40,105 bases of DNA from JBFYKJ01 sp041306005 (lineage in GTDB: Archaea > Altiarchaeota > Altiarchaeia > JAFGQM01), in contig JBFYKJ010000067.1 of the NCBI GenBank assembly GCA_041306005.1, positions 1-40,105 of the forward strand, read 5' to 3'. Below, piece after piece: positions 16,125 to 23,186 of the stretch. The notes under the pieces are model-generated. The model saw only the letters and a program-made list of their open reading frames with translations. It was not told where the DNA came from and did no database searches. The first letter of the stretch is position 1. The number at the start of each line of letters is the position of its first letter. The position numbers were made by a program, and so were the translations under genes.

Positions 16125-16132
16125 TTTTAATA
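16125..16132 (+). promoter_or_regulatory. TATA box for the uL16 gene
   Basis: TTTTAATA lies about 36 bases before the ATG at 16165, predicting a start of transcription about 10 bases ahead of the gene. Assignment is by sequence and distance. Confidence 0.5.
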
Positions 16133-16164
16133 CCCTAATCTTCTAATTTCCCGCTTTCTACAAA

Positions 16165-16707
16165 ATGGGCATCAGAGGAGCGCACTGCTATAAGTGGGAC
16201 ACGCCCGCCTTCACGCGGGTGTCGAATAACCCCTCAGTCTCGTTCGTGACCGGCGTGCCGGGGATAAAGGTAACCAGGTTCGACATGGGCGACCCGAACG
16301 GCGACTGGGAGATACGCCTCGACATAGTCGCCGACGAGGACATCCAGATCAGGCACAACGCCCTCGAGGCCGCAAGGCAGACCGCGGTCAGGCGCCTGGA
16401 AAAATCACTGGGCAAGCGAGGTTTCCACTTCAAGATACGCCAGTACCCGCACCACATCCTAAGGGAGAACAAGATGGCGACTGGCGCCGGGGCCGACCGT
16501 GTCCAGAGCGGGATGAGGGAATCTTACGGCAAGCCTATTGCCAAGGCCGCAAGGATACACAAGGGGAAGAAGATCATGTCGATATCCGTCCCGGCAGACA
16601 AGATCGACGTGGCCAAGGACGCCTTAAGGAAGGCCTGCGTGAAGCTCCCGGGCAAGCACCATGTAGAGACCGTTACGCTCAAGGAAGCCGTCAAAGAGGC
16701 GTCTTAG
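16165..16707 (+). CDS. rpl10e: Large-subunit ribosomal protein uL16 (archaeal L10e)
   Basis: A 180-residue protein matching archaeal/eukaryotic L10e along its length. It begins with the RGAHCYKWDTPAFTR segment, and later has RQTAVRRLEKSLG, FHFKIRQYPHHILRENKMATGAGADR and GKPIAKAARIHKGKKI, the loop that reaches toward the peptidyl-transferase region. It is part of the central protuberance/tRNA-binding side of the 50S subunit. It stands alone with its own promoter at the border of the polysaccharide island, divergent from a glycosyltransferase and convergent with the P-type ATPase. It is the first housekeeping gene after the island. Confidence 0.97.
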   Translation: MGIRGAHCYKWDTPAFTRVSNNPSVSFVTGVPGIKVTRFDMGDPNGDWEIRLDIVADEDIQIRHNALEAARQTAVRRLEKSLGKRGFHFKIRQYPHHILRENKMATGAGADRVQSGMRESYGKPIAKAARIHKGKKIMSISVPADKIDVAKDALRKACVKLPGKHHVETVTLKEAVKEAS

Positions 16708-16771
16708 GGCATCTACCCTCATTTAGGGGCGTTCATCCGGGTTTTCTCTGGCTAATCACTTAGCATAGCCC

Positions 16772-19486
16772 CTACTTAGCCCGCCTCGTGCATCGCCTCT
16801 CAAAGGCCTTGTAGGCCTCCACAGCCACAAGGACGCTTAGCGAGACCGCAACCACGGCAGCCCAGTCCAAGAGCCCCAGCGGCACGGTCCCAAACGCGTT
16901 TGACAGGAACGGCACGTAGATCACGGCGCACTGCAGGAGGACCGACCCGATGACGGCGAGGATAAGCCAGTTGTTCCTCTTCCGGCCCACGTTGAACGCC
17001 GATTTGTCTTCCGACCTGCAGTTGAAGGCATTCACTATCTGAAAGAACATGAGGGTCGTGAAGGCCATGGTGCCCGCCTTGGCAGCGGTTGCTGTCCCGT
17101 CCTCGAATGCCGGGTTGTATGCGTAATACACGCCAAGGGTGCCGGCCGCCATGACAAGGCCCACGAGCACTATGGTCTTTAGCATCATGCCCGAGAATAT
17201 CTGGTCGTCCGACGGCCTTGGCGGGCGCCCCATTATGTCATTCGCCTTACGCTCGACCCCGAGGGCCAGGGCAGGCGCGCCGTCCGTGACAAGGTTCACC
17301 CAGAGTATCTGCACCGGCATGAGCACGGTGGACTTTATCGGGAACAGCAGTATCCCGAGGAACAGTGCCAAGACCTCGCCAAAGTTGGACGACAGGAGGA
17401 ACCTTATGAACTTCTTGATGTTGTTGTAGATGCCCCTCCCCTCCTCTATCGCCGCGACGATAGTGGCGAAGTTGTCGTCGGTCAGGACCATGCTGCCAGC
17501 CTCTTTCGTCACCTCGGTCCCGGTTATGCCCATAGCCACGCCGATATCCGCCCTCTTCAGCGCGGGCGCGTCGTTCACCCCGTCGCCCGTCATCGCCACT
17601 ATGTGCCCTTTCGCCTTCAATGCCTCGACTATCCTCAGCTTGTGCTCCGGGTTCACCCTGGCAAAGACCGTTATCCCGTCGACCCGCTTCCTAAGTTCGG
17701 CGTCGCTCATCCTGTCAAGCTCCTCGCCCGTCACGGCATCCCCCTCCGGGAGCCCTATGTCCTTTGCTATGGCCCTGGCGGTCACGGCGTGGTCGCCGGT
17801 TATCATCTTTACCGCTATGCCCGCGGTCCTGCATAGGGCTATGGACTCTTTGACCTCTTCTCTCGGCGGGTCTATCATGCCGACCATGCCAAGGAAGACG
17901 AGGCGGCTCTCGATCTCGTCGTCGCCCTCCCCGACAGCCTCTTCCGATTTGTACGCTATCCCAAGGACCCGCAGCGCCCTTTGGGCCATCTCGTCGTTCT
18001 TCTCCAGGATGCGTTTCCTCCCTGCCCCATCCAGCTTTATGCCCTTCCCATCCGCCCACACGCGGTCGCACAGCCCGAGGACCGACTCAACCGCCCCTTT
18101 GGCGTACACAATGCGCCCCTCGCCGGTCTCGTGCACCGTGGACATCCTCTTCCTGTTCGAGTCGAACAGCACCTCGCGGATCCTGCCGTTGGCGCGGTCC
18201 AGCTTGTCTTTCTCAAGGCCGGCCTTCGCGCCCAGCACAAGGAGGGCTATCTCTGTCGGGTCGCCCATCCCGCCGCCGGCAAGGGCGGCATTGTTGCAAA
18301 GAACGCCCGCGTTCACCAGCCTGTCAAGCCCCGGGACTGCCTGCAGTTTCACGGCCTTCCCGCCCTCCGTGATGCCGCCAACAGGCGAATACCCTGAGCC
18401 CTCGACCCCGAAATCCCGGCCGTCGAAGTAGATGCCCTTGACAGTCATCTCGTTCCTCGTGAACGTCCCGGTCTTGTCGCTGCAGATGACGTCGCAGCTG
18501 CCAAGCGTCTCGACCGCCGGGAGCCTCCTGACTATGGCGTTCTTCTTCGCCATCCTCTGGGTCCCCAGCGCGAGCGCCATAGTCACGACCGCCGGAAGCC
18601 CCTCCGGTATGGCGGCAACTGCGAGGGACACGGCCGCCAAAAACATGAACGTCGCGTGTTCCGGCTCCCAGCCGACGCGCAGCATCCCGACGGCGAAGAC
18701 GACGGCGCATATCACAAGTATCAGCATCCCAAGCTGCTTGCCGACAGTCTCAAGCTTCTTTTGCAGCGGGGTCTCCTCCTTTTCGGTCTCCTGGACGAGC
18801 GCTGCTATCTTGCCGAGCTCGGTCCCCATCCCCGTAGAAGTCACGACCGCGCGGCCCTTGCCATATACTATAACCGTGCCCGAATACGCCATGTTCGCCC
18901 GGTCGGCCAAAGCAGTTCCCGGTTTTAGGATGTCCACTGTTTTCTCCACGGGCAGGGACTCCCCGGTCAGCGCCGCTTCGTCCACCCTTATCTCCAGGGA
19001 CTCAAGCAGCCGGGCATCCGCTGGGACCTTGTCCCCCGCCTCTAGCAGCAGGATGTCGCCGGGCACTATCTCCAGCGAACTGATCTTGGCCTCCTTCCCG
19101 CCGCGCACCACGCGCGCGGTCGCGGACACCATGCGCTTTAGCGCCTCCAGCGACTTCTCGGCGCGGTACTCCTGCGTGAACCCCATGGCGGCGTTGAGGG
19201 CCACTATCACCGCGATGACTGCGGCGTCCGTCACTTCCCCCATCGCAAAAGAGACCAGCGTCGCCGCTATAAGGACGATTATCAGAAAGCTCTTGAACTG
19301 CCCGAGGAAAAGCCCCAGCATCGAGACCCCCCTCCCCTTTACGAGCTCGTTCGGGCCGCTCCGCTCAAGCCTCGTCGAGGCCTCTTCGGGCGAAAGCCCG
19401 GAGTCTTTGGTGTTCAGCAGGCCGAGGGCTTCGCTGCCGCCCATGCTGTGGAATTCCGGACTGCCGGCGCTCGGCGGTTTTGGCAT
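16772..19486 (-). CDS. P-type Ca2+-transporting ATPase (P2 family)
   Basis: A 904-residue P-type ATPase with all cytoplasmic motifs: TGES (174-177), the phosphorylation site D337 in DKTGTFT, and MTGDGVNDAPALKRADIG. Membrane segments carry PEGLP (294-298) in M4, SSNFGEVLALFL in M5 and QILWVNLVTDGAPALALG in M6, matching the calcium ligands of SERCA. In M8 the SERCA glutamate is replaced by glutamine (FFQIVNAFN), as in plasma-membrane pumps that carry one calcium per cycle. Calcium export is the likely job; manganese is possible. The phosphorylation loop is DKTGTFT where DKTGTLT is almost universal. The promoter region is tandemly duplicated. Confidence 0.92.
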   Translation of the reverse strand: MPKPPSAGSPEFHSMGGSEALGLLNTKDSGLSPEEASTRLERSGPNELVKGRGVSMLGLFLGQFKSFLIIVLIAATLVSFAMGEVTDAAVIAVIVALNAAMGFTQEYRAEKSLEALKRMVSATARVVRGGKEAKISSLEIVPGDILLLEAGDKVPADARLLESLEIRVDEAALTGESLPVEKTVDILKPGTALADRANMAYSGTVIVYGKGRAVVTSTGMGTELGKIAALVQETEKEETPLQKKLETVGKQLGMLILVICAVVFAVGMLRVGWEPEHATFMFLAAVSLAVAAIPEGLPAVVTMALALGTQRMAKKNAIVRRLPAVETLGSCDVICSDKTGTFTRNEMTVKGIYFDGRDFGVEGSGYSPVGGITEGGKAVKLQAVPGLDRLVNAGVLCNNAALAGGGMGDPTEIALLVLGAKAGLEKDKLDRANGRIREVLFDSNRKRMSTVHETGEGRIVYAKGAVESVLGLCDRVWADGKGIKLDGAGRKRILEKNDEMAQRALRVLGIAYKSEEAVGEGDDEIESRLVFLGMVGMIDPPREEVKESIALCRTAGIAVKMITGDHAVTARAIAKDIGLPEGDAVTGEELDRMSDAELRKRVDGITVFARVNPEHKLRIVEALKAKGHIVAMTGDGVNDAPALKRADIGVAMGITGTEVTKEAGSMVLTDDNFATIVAAIEEGRGIYNNIKKFIRFLLSSNFGEVLALFLGILLFPIKSTVLMPVQILWVNLVTDGAPALALGVERKANDIMGRPPRPSDDQIFSGMMLKTIVLVGLVMAAGTLGVYYAYNPAFEDGTATAAKAGTMAFTTLMFFQIVNAFNCRSEDKSAFNVGRKRNNWLILAVIGSVLLQCAVIYVPFLSNAFGTVPLGLLDWAAVVAVSLSVLVAVEAYKAFERRCTRRAK

Positions 19487-19491
19487 GATAC

Positions 19492-19554
19492 TTTTAAGGC
19501 TCGGGTTATGTAAAGTTAAGGTAGTTTTAAGGCTCGGGTTATGTAAAGTTAAGG
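19492..19554 (-). repeat. Tandem 30-base direct repeat duplicating the P-type ATPase promoter
   Basis: Two identical 30-base copies occupy 19492-19521 and 19525-19554, separated by 3 bases (period 33). On the minus strand each contains TTTACATAA, a TATA-like element (plus positions 19506-19514 and 19539-19547). The nearer copy is centred about 24 bases before the ATPase ATG at 19486, the right distance for a leaderless transcript. The outer copy would start transcription about 33 bases further upstream. The perfect identity points to a recent duplication. Confidence 0.85.
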
Positions 19555-19866
19555 CTTTGGCCGGGCAAAGCCCTTTGGCTGCGCGGGCCCAAGCGCGTTG
19601 CGCTGCACCCCAAGCTTTTTATACCTCCCCACGTTACCTTCACGGGACGTCCGCAGTTCGTTCCTGGACCCCCAACACAGCGATTAGTTTAACGAATTCT
19701 CTGCGGGCGCCCCGTTAAACAAACCGGCTGGCGGCGGCCCTGGGGATTTAATGCCCCTTAGGCGGCTTTAAATATGCTTTTTAGCATATACTCTCAAAAT
19801 ATTACCGAAGAATTGGAGGTGGCGTAATTCTGTCCTCATTTCCGGGGTAGATTACATTATCAAAAA
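19553..19866. other. Structured intergenic region before the eL21 cluster
   Basis: No coding gene is supported. Visible structures are a hairpin GGCTTTG/CAAAGCC (19553-19559 / 19566-19572), a small AGCGC/GCGCT hairpin near 19590-19603 and a TTTTTATA TATA-like box at about 19616-19623 on the plus strand with no gene at the expected distance. An 8-base perfect inverted repeat GTTTAACG/CGTTAAAC (19687-19694 / 19713-19720) follows. An untranslated RNA starting near 19645 is possible. No SRP, RNase P, tRNA or C/D-box signature was recognised. Confidence 0.4.
19766..19789 (+). promoter_or_regulatory. eL21-rpo4 operon promoter with adjoining palindrome
   Basis: CTTTAAATAT (19766-19775) is a good TATA box. 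Overlapping and following it is ATATGCT-TTTT-AGCATAT (19772-19789), a perfect 7-base inverted repeat placed between the TATA box and the predicted transcription start near 19797. A protein bound there could block the polymerase. The leader to the ATG at 19867 would be about 70 bases and contains an orphan GGAGGTGG at 19815-19822. Confidence 0.5.
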
Positions 19867-20154
19867 ATGGCACAGAGGAACAGGGGCAAGCGCGGCGGGC
19901 ACTCCCGGCAGCAGCTTAGCAAGCACAGGGAGAAGACCACAGTCGAGCAGCTCCTAACGAAGTTCAAGGTGGGGGATGTCGTGGTGATAGACATAGACTC
20001 GTCCGTGCAGGACGCCATGCCGCACCCGAGGAACCAGGGGAAGCAGGGAGAGGTAAAAGCAGTGCGCGGCGGATGTTACGAAGTCGCGATAAAAGACGGC
20101 GGCAAGACAAAGATCGTAGTCACAAGTCCCGCTCACCTAAAGAAGGCAAAATGA
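19867..20154 (+). CDS. rpl21e: Large-subunit ribosomal protein eL21
   Basis: A 95-residue basic protein matching archaeal/eukaryotic L21e, including the KFKVGDVVVIDIDSSVQ and MPHPRNQGKQGEV segments typical of its SH3-like beta barrel. It is a structural protein of the 50S subunit. It leads the cluster eL21-rpo4-DUF655, a gene order conserved in many archaea. Its stop overlaps the start of rpo4 by 4 bases (ATGA), so the two are translationally coupled. Confidence 0.96.
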   Translation: MAQRNRGKRGGHSRQQLSKHREKTTVEQLLTKFKVGDVVVIDIDSSVQDAMPHPRNQGKQGEVKAVRGGCYEVAIKDGGKTKIVVTSPAHLKKAK

Positions 20155-20483
20155 ACGCTAAGGAGTTCTATTCCGAGGAGCCGGTCACCATTTCCGAGGT
20201 GAAGAAGCTCTTAACGGACATCTCAAAGGAGAAGGAGCTCGAATACGTCCAGAAGAAGGCCCTTGAGCATGCCCAGCTGGCTGCGAAGGTGTCTGTCAAG
20301 GACGCCACCGAGATGGTTAACGAGATAACGGCGCTTGGGCACAACAAGGAGAAGGCCATCGAGATAGTCAACGCGATGCCTGCCAGCAGGGACGAGCTGA
20401 GGGCGTTCTTCTCGAAAGAGCGAAAGCAGCCCGAGACCGAGGACATAGACAAGATCCTCGATGTCCTGGCAAAGCGCAAGTGA
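20151..20483 (+). CDS. rpo4: DNA-directed RNA polymerase subunit Rpo4 (RpoF, Rpb4-like)
   Basis: A 110-residue protein resembling archaeal Rpo4/RpoF, which with Rpo7 forms the stalk of RNA polymerase and helps open promoters and bind nascent RNA. The N-terminal strand EEPVTISEVKKLL and the helical C-terminus with TEDIDKILDVLAK match the HRDC-like fold of the family. The ATG at 20151 overlaps the eL21 stop as ATGA, and a longer in-frame extension into the eL21 gene is rejected. Rpo7 is not in this window. Confidence 0.93.
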   Translation: MNAKEFYSEEPVTISEVKKLLTDISKEKELEYVQKKALEHAQLAAKVSVKDATEMVNEITALGHNKEKAIEIVNAMPASRDELRAFFSKERKQPETEDIDKILDVLAKRK

Positions 20484-20487
20484 GGCG

Positions 20488-20502
20488 CCGCATGCGATGC
20501 GG
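20488..20502 (+). repeat. Short hairpin between rpo4 and the DUF655 gene
   Basis: CCGCAT-GCG-ATGCGG, a perfect 6-base stem with a 3-base loop, lies 5 bases after the rpo4 stop codon. It may stabilise or end part of the transcript; there is no T-run after it, so a factor-independent terminator is unlikely. Confidence 0.35.
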
Positions 20503-20555
20503 AGCCGCTACCGATGCCGGATAGATACGGGCTAACAACAGATAACTACTAGATA

Positions 20556-21185
20556 ATGGAAGCTGATAGGCACGACAGGGACCCCGCGAGGCACGACAGG
20601 GGAGACCCCGAACGCAGGGAGGAGAAGATAAGGGAGGAGAACGCGATAGTCTTAGACTACCTCCCGGAAGGAATAACCTCGCTCCCGGTCTACAAGCGCT
20701 ATCCCGTAGCGCAGACCCTCGGCACCAAGTACTTCGTCCTTCTGGAAGTCACGCCGAAGCAGGGCGTGAACTTTGCAGCCAGGGAGCACGTCTATGTCGG
20801 CGACGGCGAGAGGGACAAGGTGCGGACCATCAAAAAGAGGCTCAGGTACGACGAATTGACATCCACCGCCAAGAACGAGGTCCCGGACATAGTCGAGGAG
20901 CTAGTGGCCGCAAACGAGCAGCATTTCGTCGACTTCTTCAACAAGGCGACCGCCATCAGCTTGAAGCACCACCAGTTAGAGCTCCTGCCGAAAGTGGGGA
21001 AGAAGCACTTGTACAAAATACTCGAAGAAAGGGACGTAGAGCCCTTCAAGGCATTCAAGGACATAGACGAGCGCGTAAAGGGCATGCCGAATTCCAAGAA
21101 ACTCATAATCAGCCGGATAATGGAAGAGATAGAGGGCGAAGTGGACCACCGCCTTTTCGTCCCGGAGTTCGGCAAGGAAAGGTAA
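20556..21185 (+). CDS. DUF655 family protein (predicted RNA-binding)
   Basis: A 209-residue protein of the archaeal DUF655 family. A charged, low-complexity start (about 28 residues rich in Asp, Arg and Glu) precedes the conserved part: AIVLDYLPEG, VYKRYPVAQTLGTKYFVLLEV, an OB-like strand region with VYVGDGERDKV, then a helix-hairpin-helix-like segment (LPKVGKKHLYKILEERD). Family members are usually next to rpo4 and the rRNA dimethyltransferase gene and are thought to bind RNA; the precise role is unknown. Here the rRNA dimethyltransferase gene is not next in line, dapA follows instead. The acidic/basic N-terminal extension could be trimmed if a later start is used. Confidence 0.88.
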   Translation: MEADRHDRDPARHDRGDPERREEKIREENAIVLDYLPEGITSLPVYKRYPVAQTLGTKYFVLLEVTPKQGVNFAAREHVYVGDGERDKVRTIKKRLRYDELTSTAKNEVPDIVEELVAANEQHFVDFFNKATAISLKHHQLELLPKVGKKHLYKILEERDVEPFKAFKDIDERVKGMPNSKKLIISRIMEEIEGEVDHRLFVPEFGKER

Positions 21186-21205
21186 GGCCGCGCGGATTGG
21201 CCGGG

Positions 21206-21249
21206 CTGCCGGCATCTAATCCAGCACTGCCGGCATCGCAATTAATATA
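21206..21249 (+). promoter_or_regulatory. dapA promoter: two phased TGCCGGCA elements and TATA box
   Basis: CTGCCGGCATC occurs twice (21206-21216 and 21227-21237), exactly 21 bases apart, or two helical turns. Its core TGCCGGCA is an 8-base palindrome. The TATA-like ATTAATATA follows at 21241-21249, so the nearer element sits 6 bases before it. The same core appears twice, about three turns apart, just upstream of the asd TATA box. A lysine-responsive regulator binding here is an inference. Confidence 0.5.
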
Positions 21250-21286
21250 GCACTACCCATAACACAATTGGGAAACAACTCCAGAT

Positions 21287-21316
21287 TAACCTACAAAATA
21301 AACTAACCTACAAAAT
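21287..21316 (+). repeat. 13-base direct repeat across the dapA start
   Basis: TAACCTACAAAAT occurs at 21287-21299 and 21304-21316, period 17. The second copy runs into the dapA ATG at 21315; the first copy ends in ATA instead of ATG. It may affect start selection or be a small duplication. Confidence 0.6.
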
Positions 21317-22193
21317 GGACTTCTCCGGCGCATACACGGCGATAGTCACCCCGTTCGACGAGAGCGGCGAGATAGACGAAGAGGGGCTCAGGAAGAACAT
21401 AAAGGCGCAGATGAAGGACGGCATCGACGGGATAATACCCGTGGGCACCACTGGCGAGTCGCCGACCCTGACGCCTGAAGAGCACGAGCATGTAATTGAC
21501 ATCGCGGTCGAGGTCGCGAACGGGAAGATAAAAGTAATAGCCGGGACCGGCTCAAACAGCACGCAAGAAGCTATACACTACACCGAGTACGCGAAGGAGG
21601 CTGGCGCAGATGCGGTCCTTCTAGTGTCCCCTTACTACAACAAGCCGACCCCCGAAGGCATGTACCAGCACTTCAAGGCGATAGCCGAGGCGGTCGAGAT
21701 CCCGCAGATACTCTACAACGTCCCGGGCAGGACGGGGAAGAATGTGGATGCGGACACCACCCTGCGCCTGAGCAAGGTCAAGAACATCGTCGGCATAAAG
21801 GAGGCCAGCTGCGACCTCGAGCAGATAATGAAGATACTGCGCGACGCCCCGAAGGGCTTCACGGTCCTTTCAGGCGAGGACAGCTTCACGTTCGCGATGA
21901 TGGCACTCGGCGCGAAGGGCGTGATATCCGTCGCGTCGAACGTGGCCCCAAAGGGCGTCGCCGACATGGTGCACAAGTACCAGGAAGGGGACCTAAAGGC
22001 ATCGCGGGATTTACACTACAAGCACTACGACCTGTTCAAGGTCATCTTCGTAGAGTCGAACCCCGGCCCGATAAAGGCCGCTATGGAGATGATGGGCCTG
22101 CCGTCGGGAAAGCCGAGGCTCCCGCTGGTTGAACCAACCGCCGAGAGCAAGGCGAAGATAAGGAAGGTCCTCGAGCAGCTAAAGCTGCTCTAA
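21315..22193 (+). CDS. dapA: 4-hydroxy-tetrahydrodipicolinate synthase
   Basis: A 292-residue enzyme, normal length, condensing pyruvate with aspartate semialdehyde, the first committed step to lysine. VGTTGESPTLTPEEH (residues 43-57) carries the threonine pair of the proton relay, YNVPGRTG from 134 the catalytic tyrosine and substrate arginine, and GIKEAS the Schiff-base Lys162. It begins the cluster dapA-dapB-dapL-lysA. A T-rich tract 55-65 bases after the stop (22246-22255) may end transcription while also serving as the dapB TATA region. The upstream region carries phased TGCCGGCA elements. Confidence 0.96.
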   Translation: MDFSGAYTAIVTPFDESGEIDEEGLRKNIKAQMKDGIDGIIPVGTTGESPTLTPEEHEHVIDIAVEVANGKIKVIAGTGSNSTQEAIHYTEYAKEAGADAVLLVSPYYNKPTPEGMYQHFKAIAEAVEIPQILYNVPGRTGKNVDADTTLRLSKVKNIVGIKEASCDLEQIMKILRDAPKGFTVLSGEDSFTFAMMALGAKGVISVASNVAPKGVADMVHKYQEGDLKASRDLHYKHYDLFKVIFVESNPGPIKAAMEMMGLPSGKPRLPLVEPTAESKAKIRKVLEQLKLL

Positions 22194-22245
22194 TCGCTGA
22201 AACTGCTCTAACGGAGTTTCCCCCCGTCGCGTTATTGCTCTTCCT

Positions 22246-22258
22246 TACTTTTTTTATC
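22246..22258 (+). promoter_or_regulatory. T-rich tract: dapA terminator and/or dapB TATA box
   Basis: ACTTTTTTTATCC lies about 53 bases after the dapA stop and about 65 bases before the dapB ATG at 22319. Archaeal polymerases can terminate at such T-runs, and the TTTTTATC portion also resembles a TATA box. Which role dominates cannot be told from sequence. Confidence 0.4.
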
Positions 22259-22318
22259 CCTACTGATAATAGCGTAGCACATAGCAGCGTTAAAACATTT
22301 GCCATAACATCCACTAAC

Positions 22319-23137
22319 ATGGTCTCAATAGCGGTTTGCGGGGCATGCGGCCGGATGGCCGGGCAGGTCATAAGGCGGGCAACGGAGGACAAAGGCATAA
22401 AGATAGTATCAGCCATAGACGCGCCCGGGAACCCGGACATCGGGAAGGACATAGGAGAGGTCTTGGGGATAAACAGGGCGGGCGTTACAGTAGCCAGCGC
22501 CGACAAGCTCGAAGCGGAACTAAAGTCCAAGAAACCGCAGCTCCTTGTCGATTTCACGAACCCTGAGGCATGCCTAAAGAACGTTAGGATAGCCACAGCT
22601 AATAAGATAGGCGTGATAGTCGGGACTACGGGATTGAACGACGCCCAGCTGGCCGAGATAAGATCCTTAGCGAAGAAGGCGGGCGTGCCCGGCATGATCT
22701 CCTCGAATTTCTCAATCGGCATGAACGTGCTCTTCAAGGCCGCCGCCGATGCAGCTCGGGCCCTTTCCGGCTACGACATCGAGATAATCGAGGCGCACCA
22801 TAACAAGAAGAAGGACGCGCCCTCGGGGACTGCGATGACCCTGGCGAAGCTTATGGAGGCATCGCTCGGCCGCGACCTGCAGAAAGACGCGGTCTACGGC
22901 AGGCAGGGGATGGTCGGCGAGAGGAAGGCCGGGGAGATAGGCATACACGCGATTCGCGCAGGCGACATAGCCGGCGAGCACACGGTCCTCTTCGGGGCAA
23001 CGGGCGAGAGGCTCGAGCTAAAATACATGGCCCACTCGCGGGACGCTTTCGCCCTAGGATGCGTCAGGGCCATAACATGGATGGGCAGGCAAAAGCCCGG
23101 GATGTACGAGATGTTCGACGTATTGGGGCTGAAGTAG
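22319..23137 (+). CDS. dapB: 4-hydroxy-tetrahydrodipicolinate reductase
   Basis: A 272-residue NAD(P)H-dependent reductase, the second step from aspartate semialdehyde to lysine. The Rossmann motif VCGACGRMAG is at residues 6-15, GTTGLN near 102-107, and the substrate-binding block EAHHNKKKDAPSGTA at 158-172 is the family signature. The ATG at 22319 is chosen because it places the Rossmann strand directly at the N-terminus; the longer frame starting at 22235 runs through the T-rich promoter region and adds a hydrophobic stretch without similarity. dapL follows 49 bases downstream. Confidence 0.95.
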   Translation: MVSIAVCGACGRMAGQVIRRATEDKGIKIVSAIDAPGNPDIGKDIGEVLGINRAGVTVASADKLEAELKSKKPQLLVDFTNPEACLKNVRIATANKIGVIVGTTGLNDAQLAEIRSLAKKAGVPGMISSNFSIGMNVLFKAAADAARALSGYDIEIIEAHHNKKKDAPSGTAMTLAKLMEASLGRDLQKDAVYGRQGMVGERKAGEIGIHAIRAGDIAGEHTVLFGATGERLELKYMAHSRDAFALGCVRAITWMGRQKPGMYEMFDVLGLK

Positions 23138-23186
23138 CTCCAGATTATCCGCCTAAAGACTCCCACGATACCGATACCTCGCTAAT

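Noticed and set aside
17430..19718. Long plus-strand open frames (333 and 428 codons) inside the P-type ATPase gene
   Set aside because: They are antisense to a complete ATPase with all motifs. Their Ser/Pro/Thr-rich translations are typical of opposite-strand frames in GC-rich DNA.
19640..19720. A tRNA downstream of the orphan TATA-like box
   Set aside because: A GTTCGTTCC string resembles a T-loop, but no acceptor, D or anticodon stems can be paired around it.
20488..20502. Factor-independent terminator after rpo4
   Set aside because: The hairpin is clear but no T-run follows; kept only as a repeat.
22235..22318. Longer dapB starting at 22235 with a hydrophobic leader
   Set aside because: It would begin within the T-rich promoter or terminator tract; DapB is cytoplasmic and its Rossmann strand starts at 22319.
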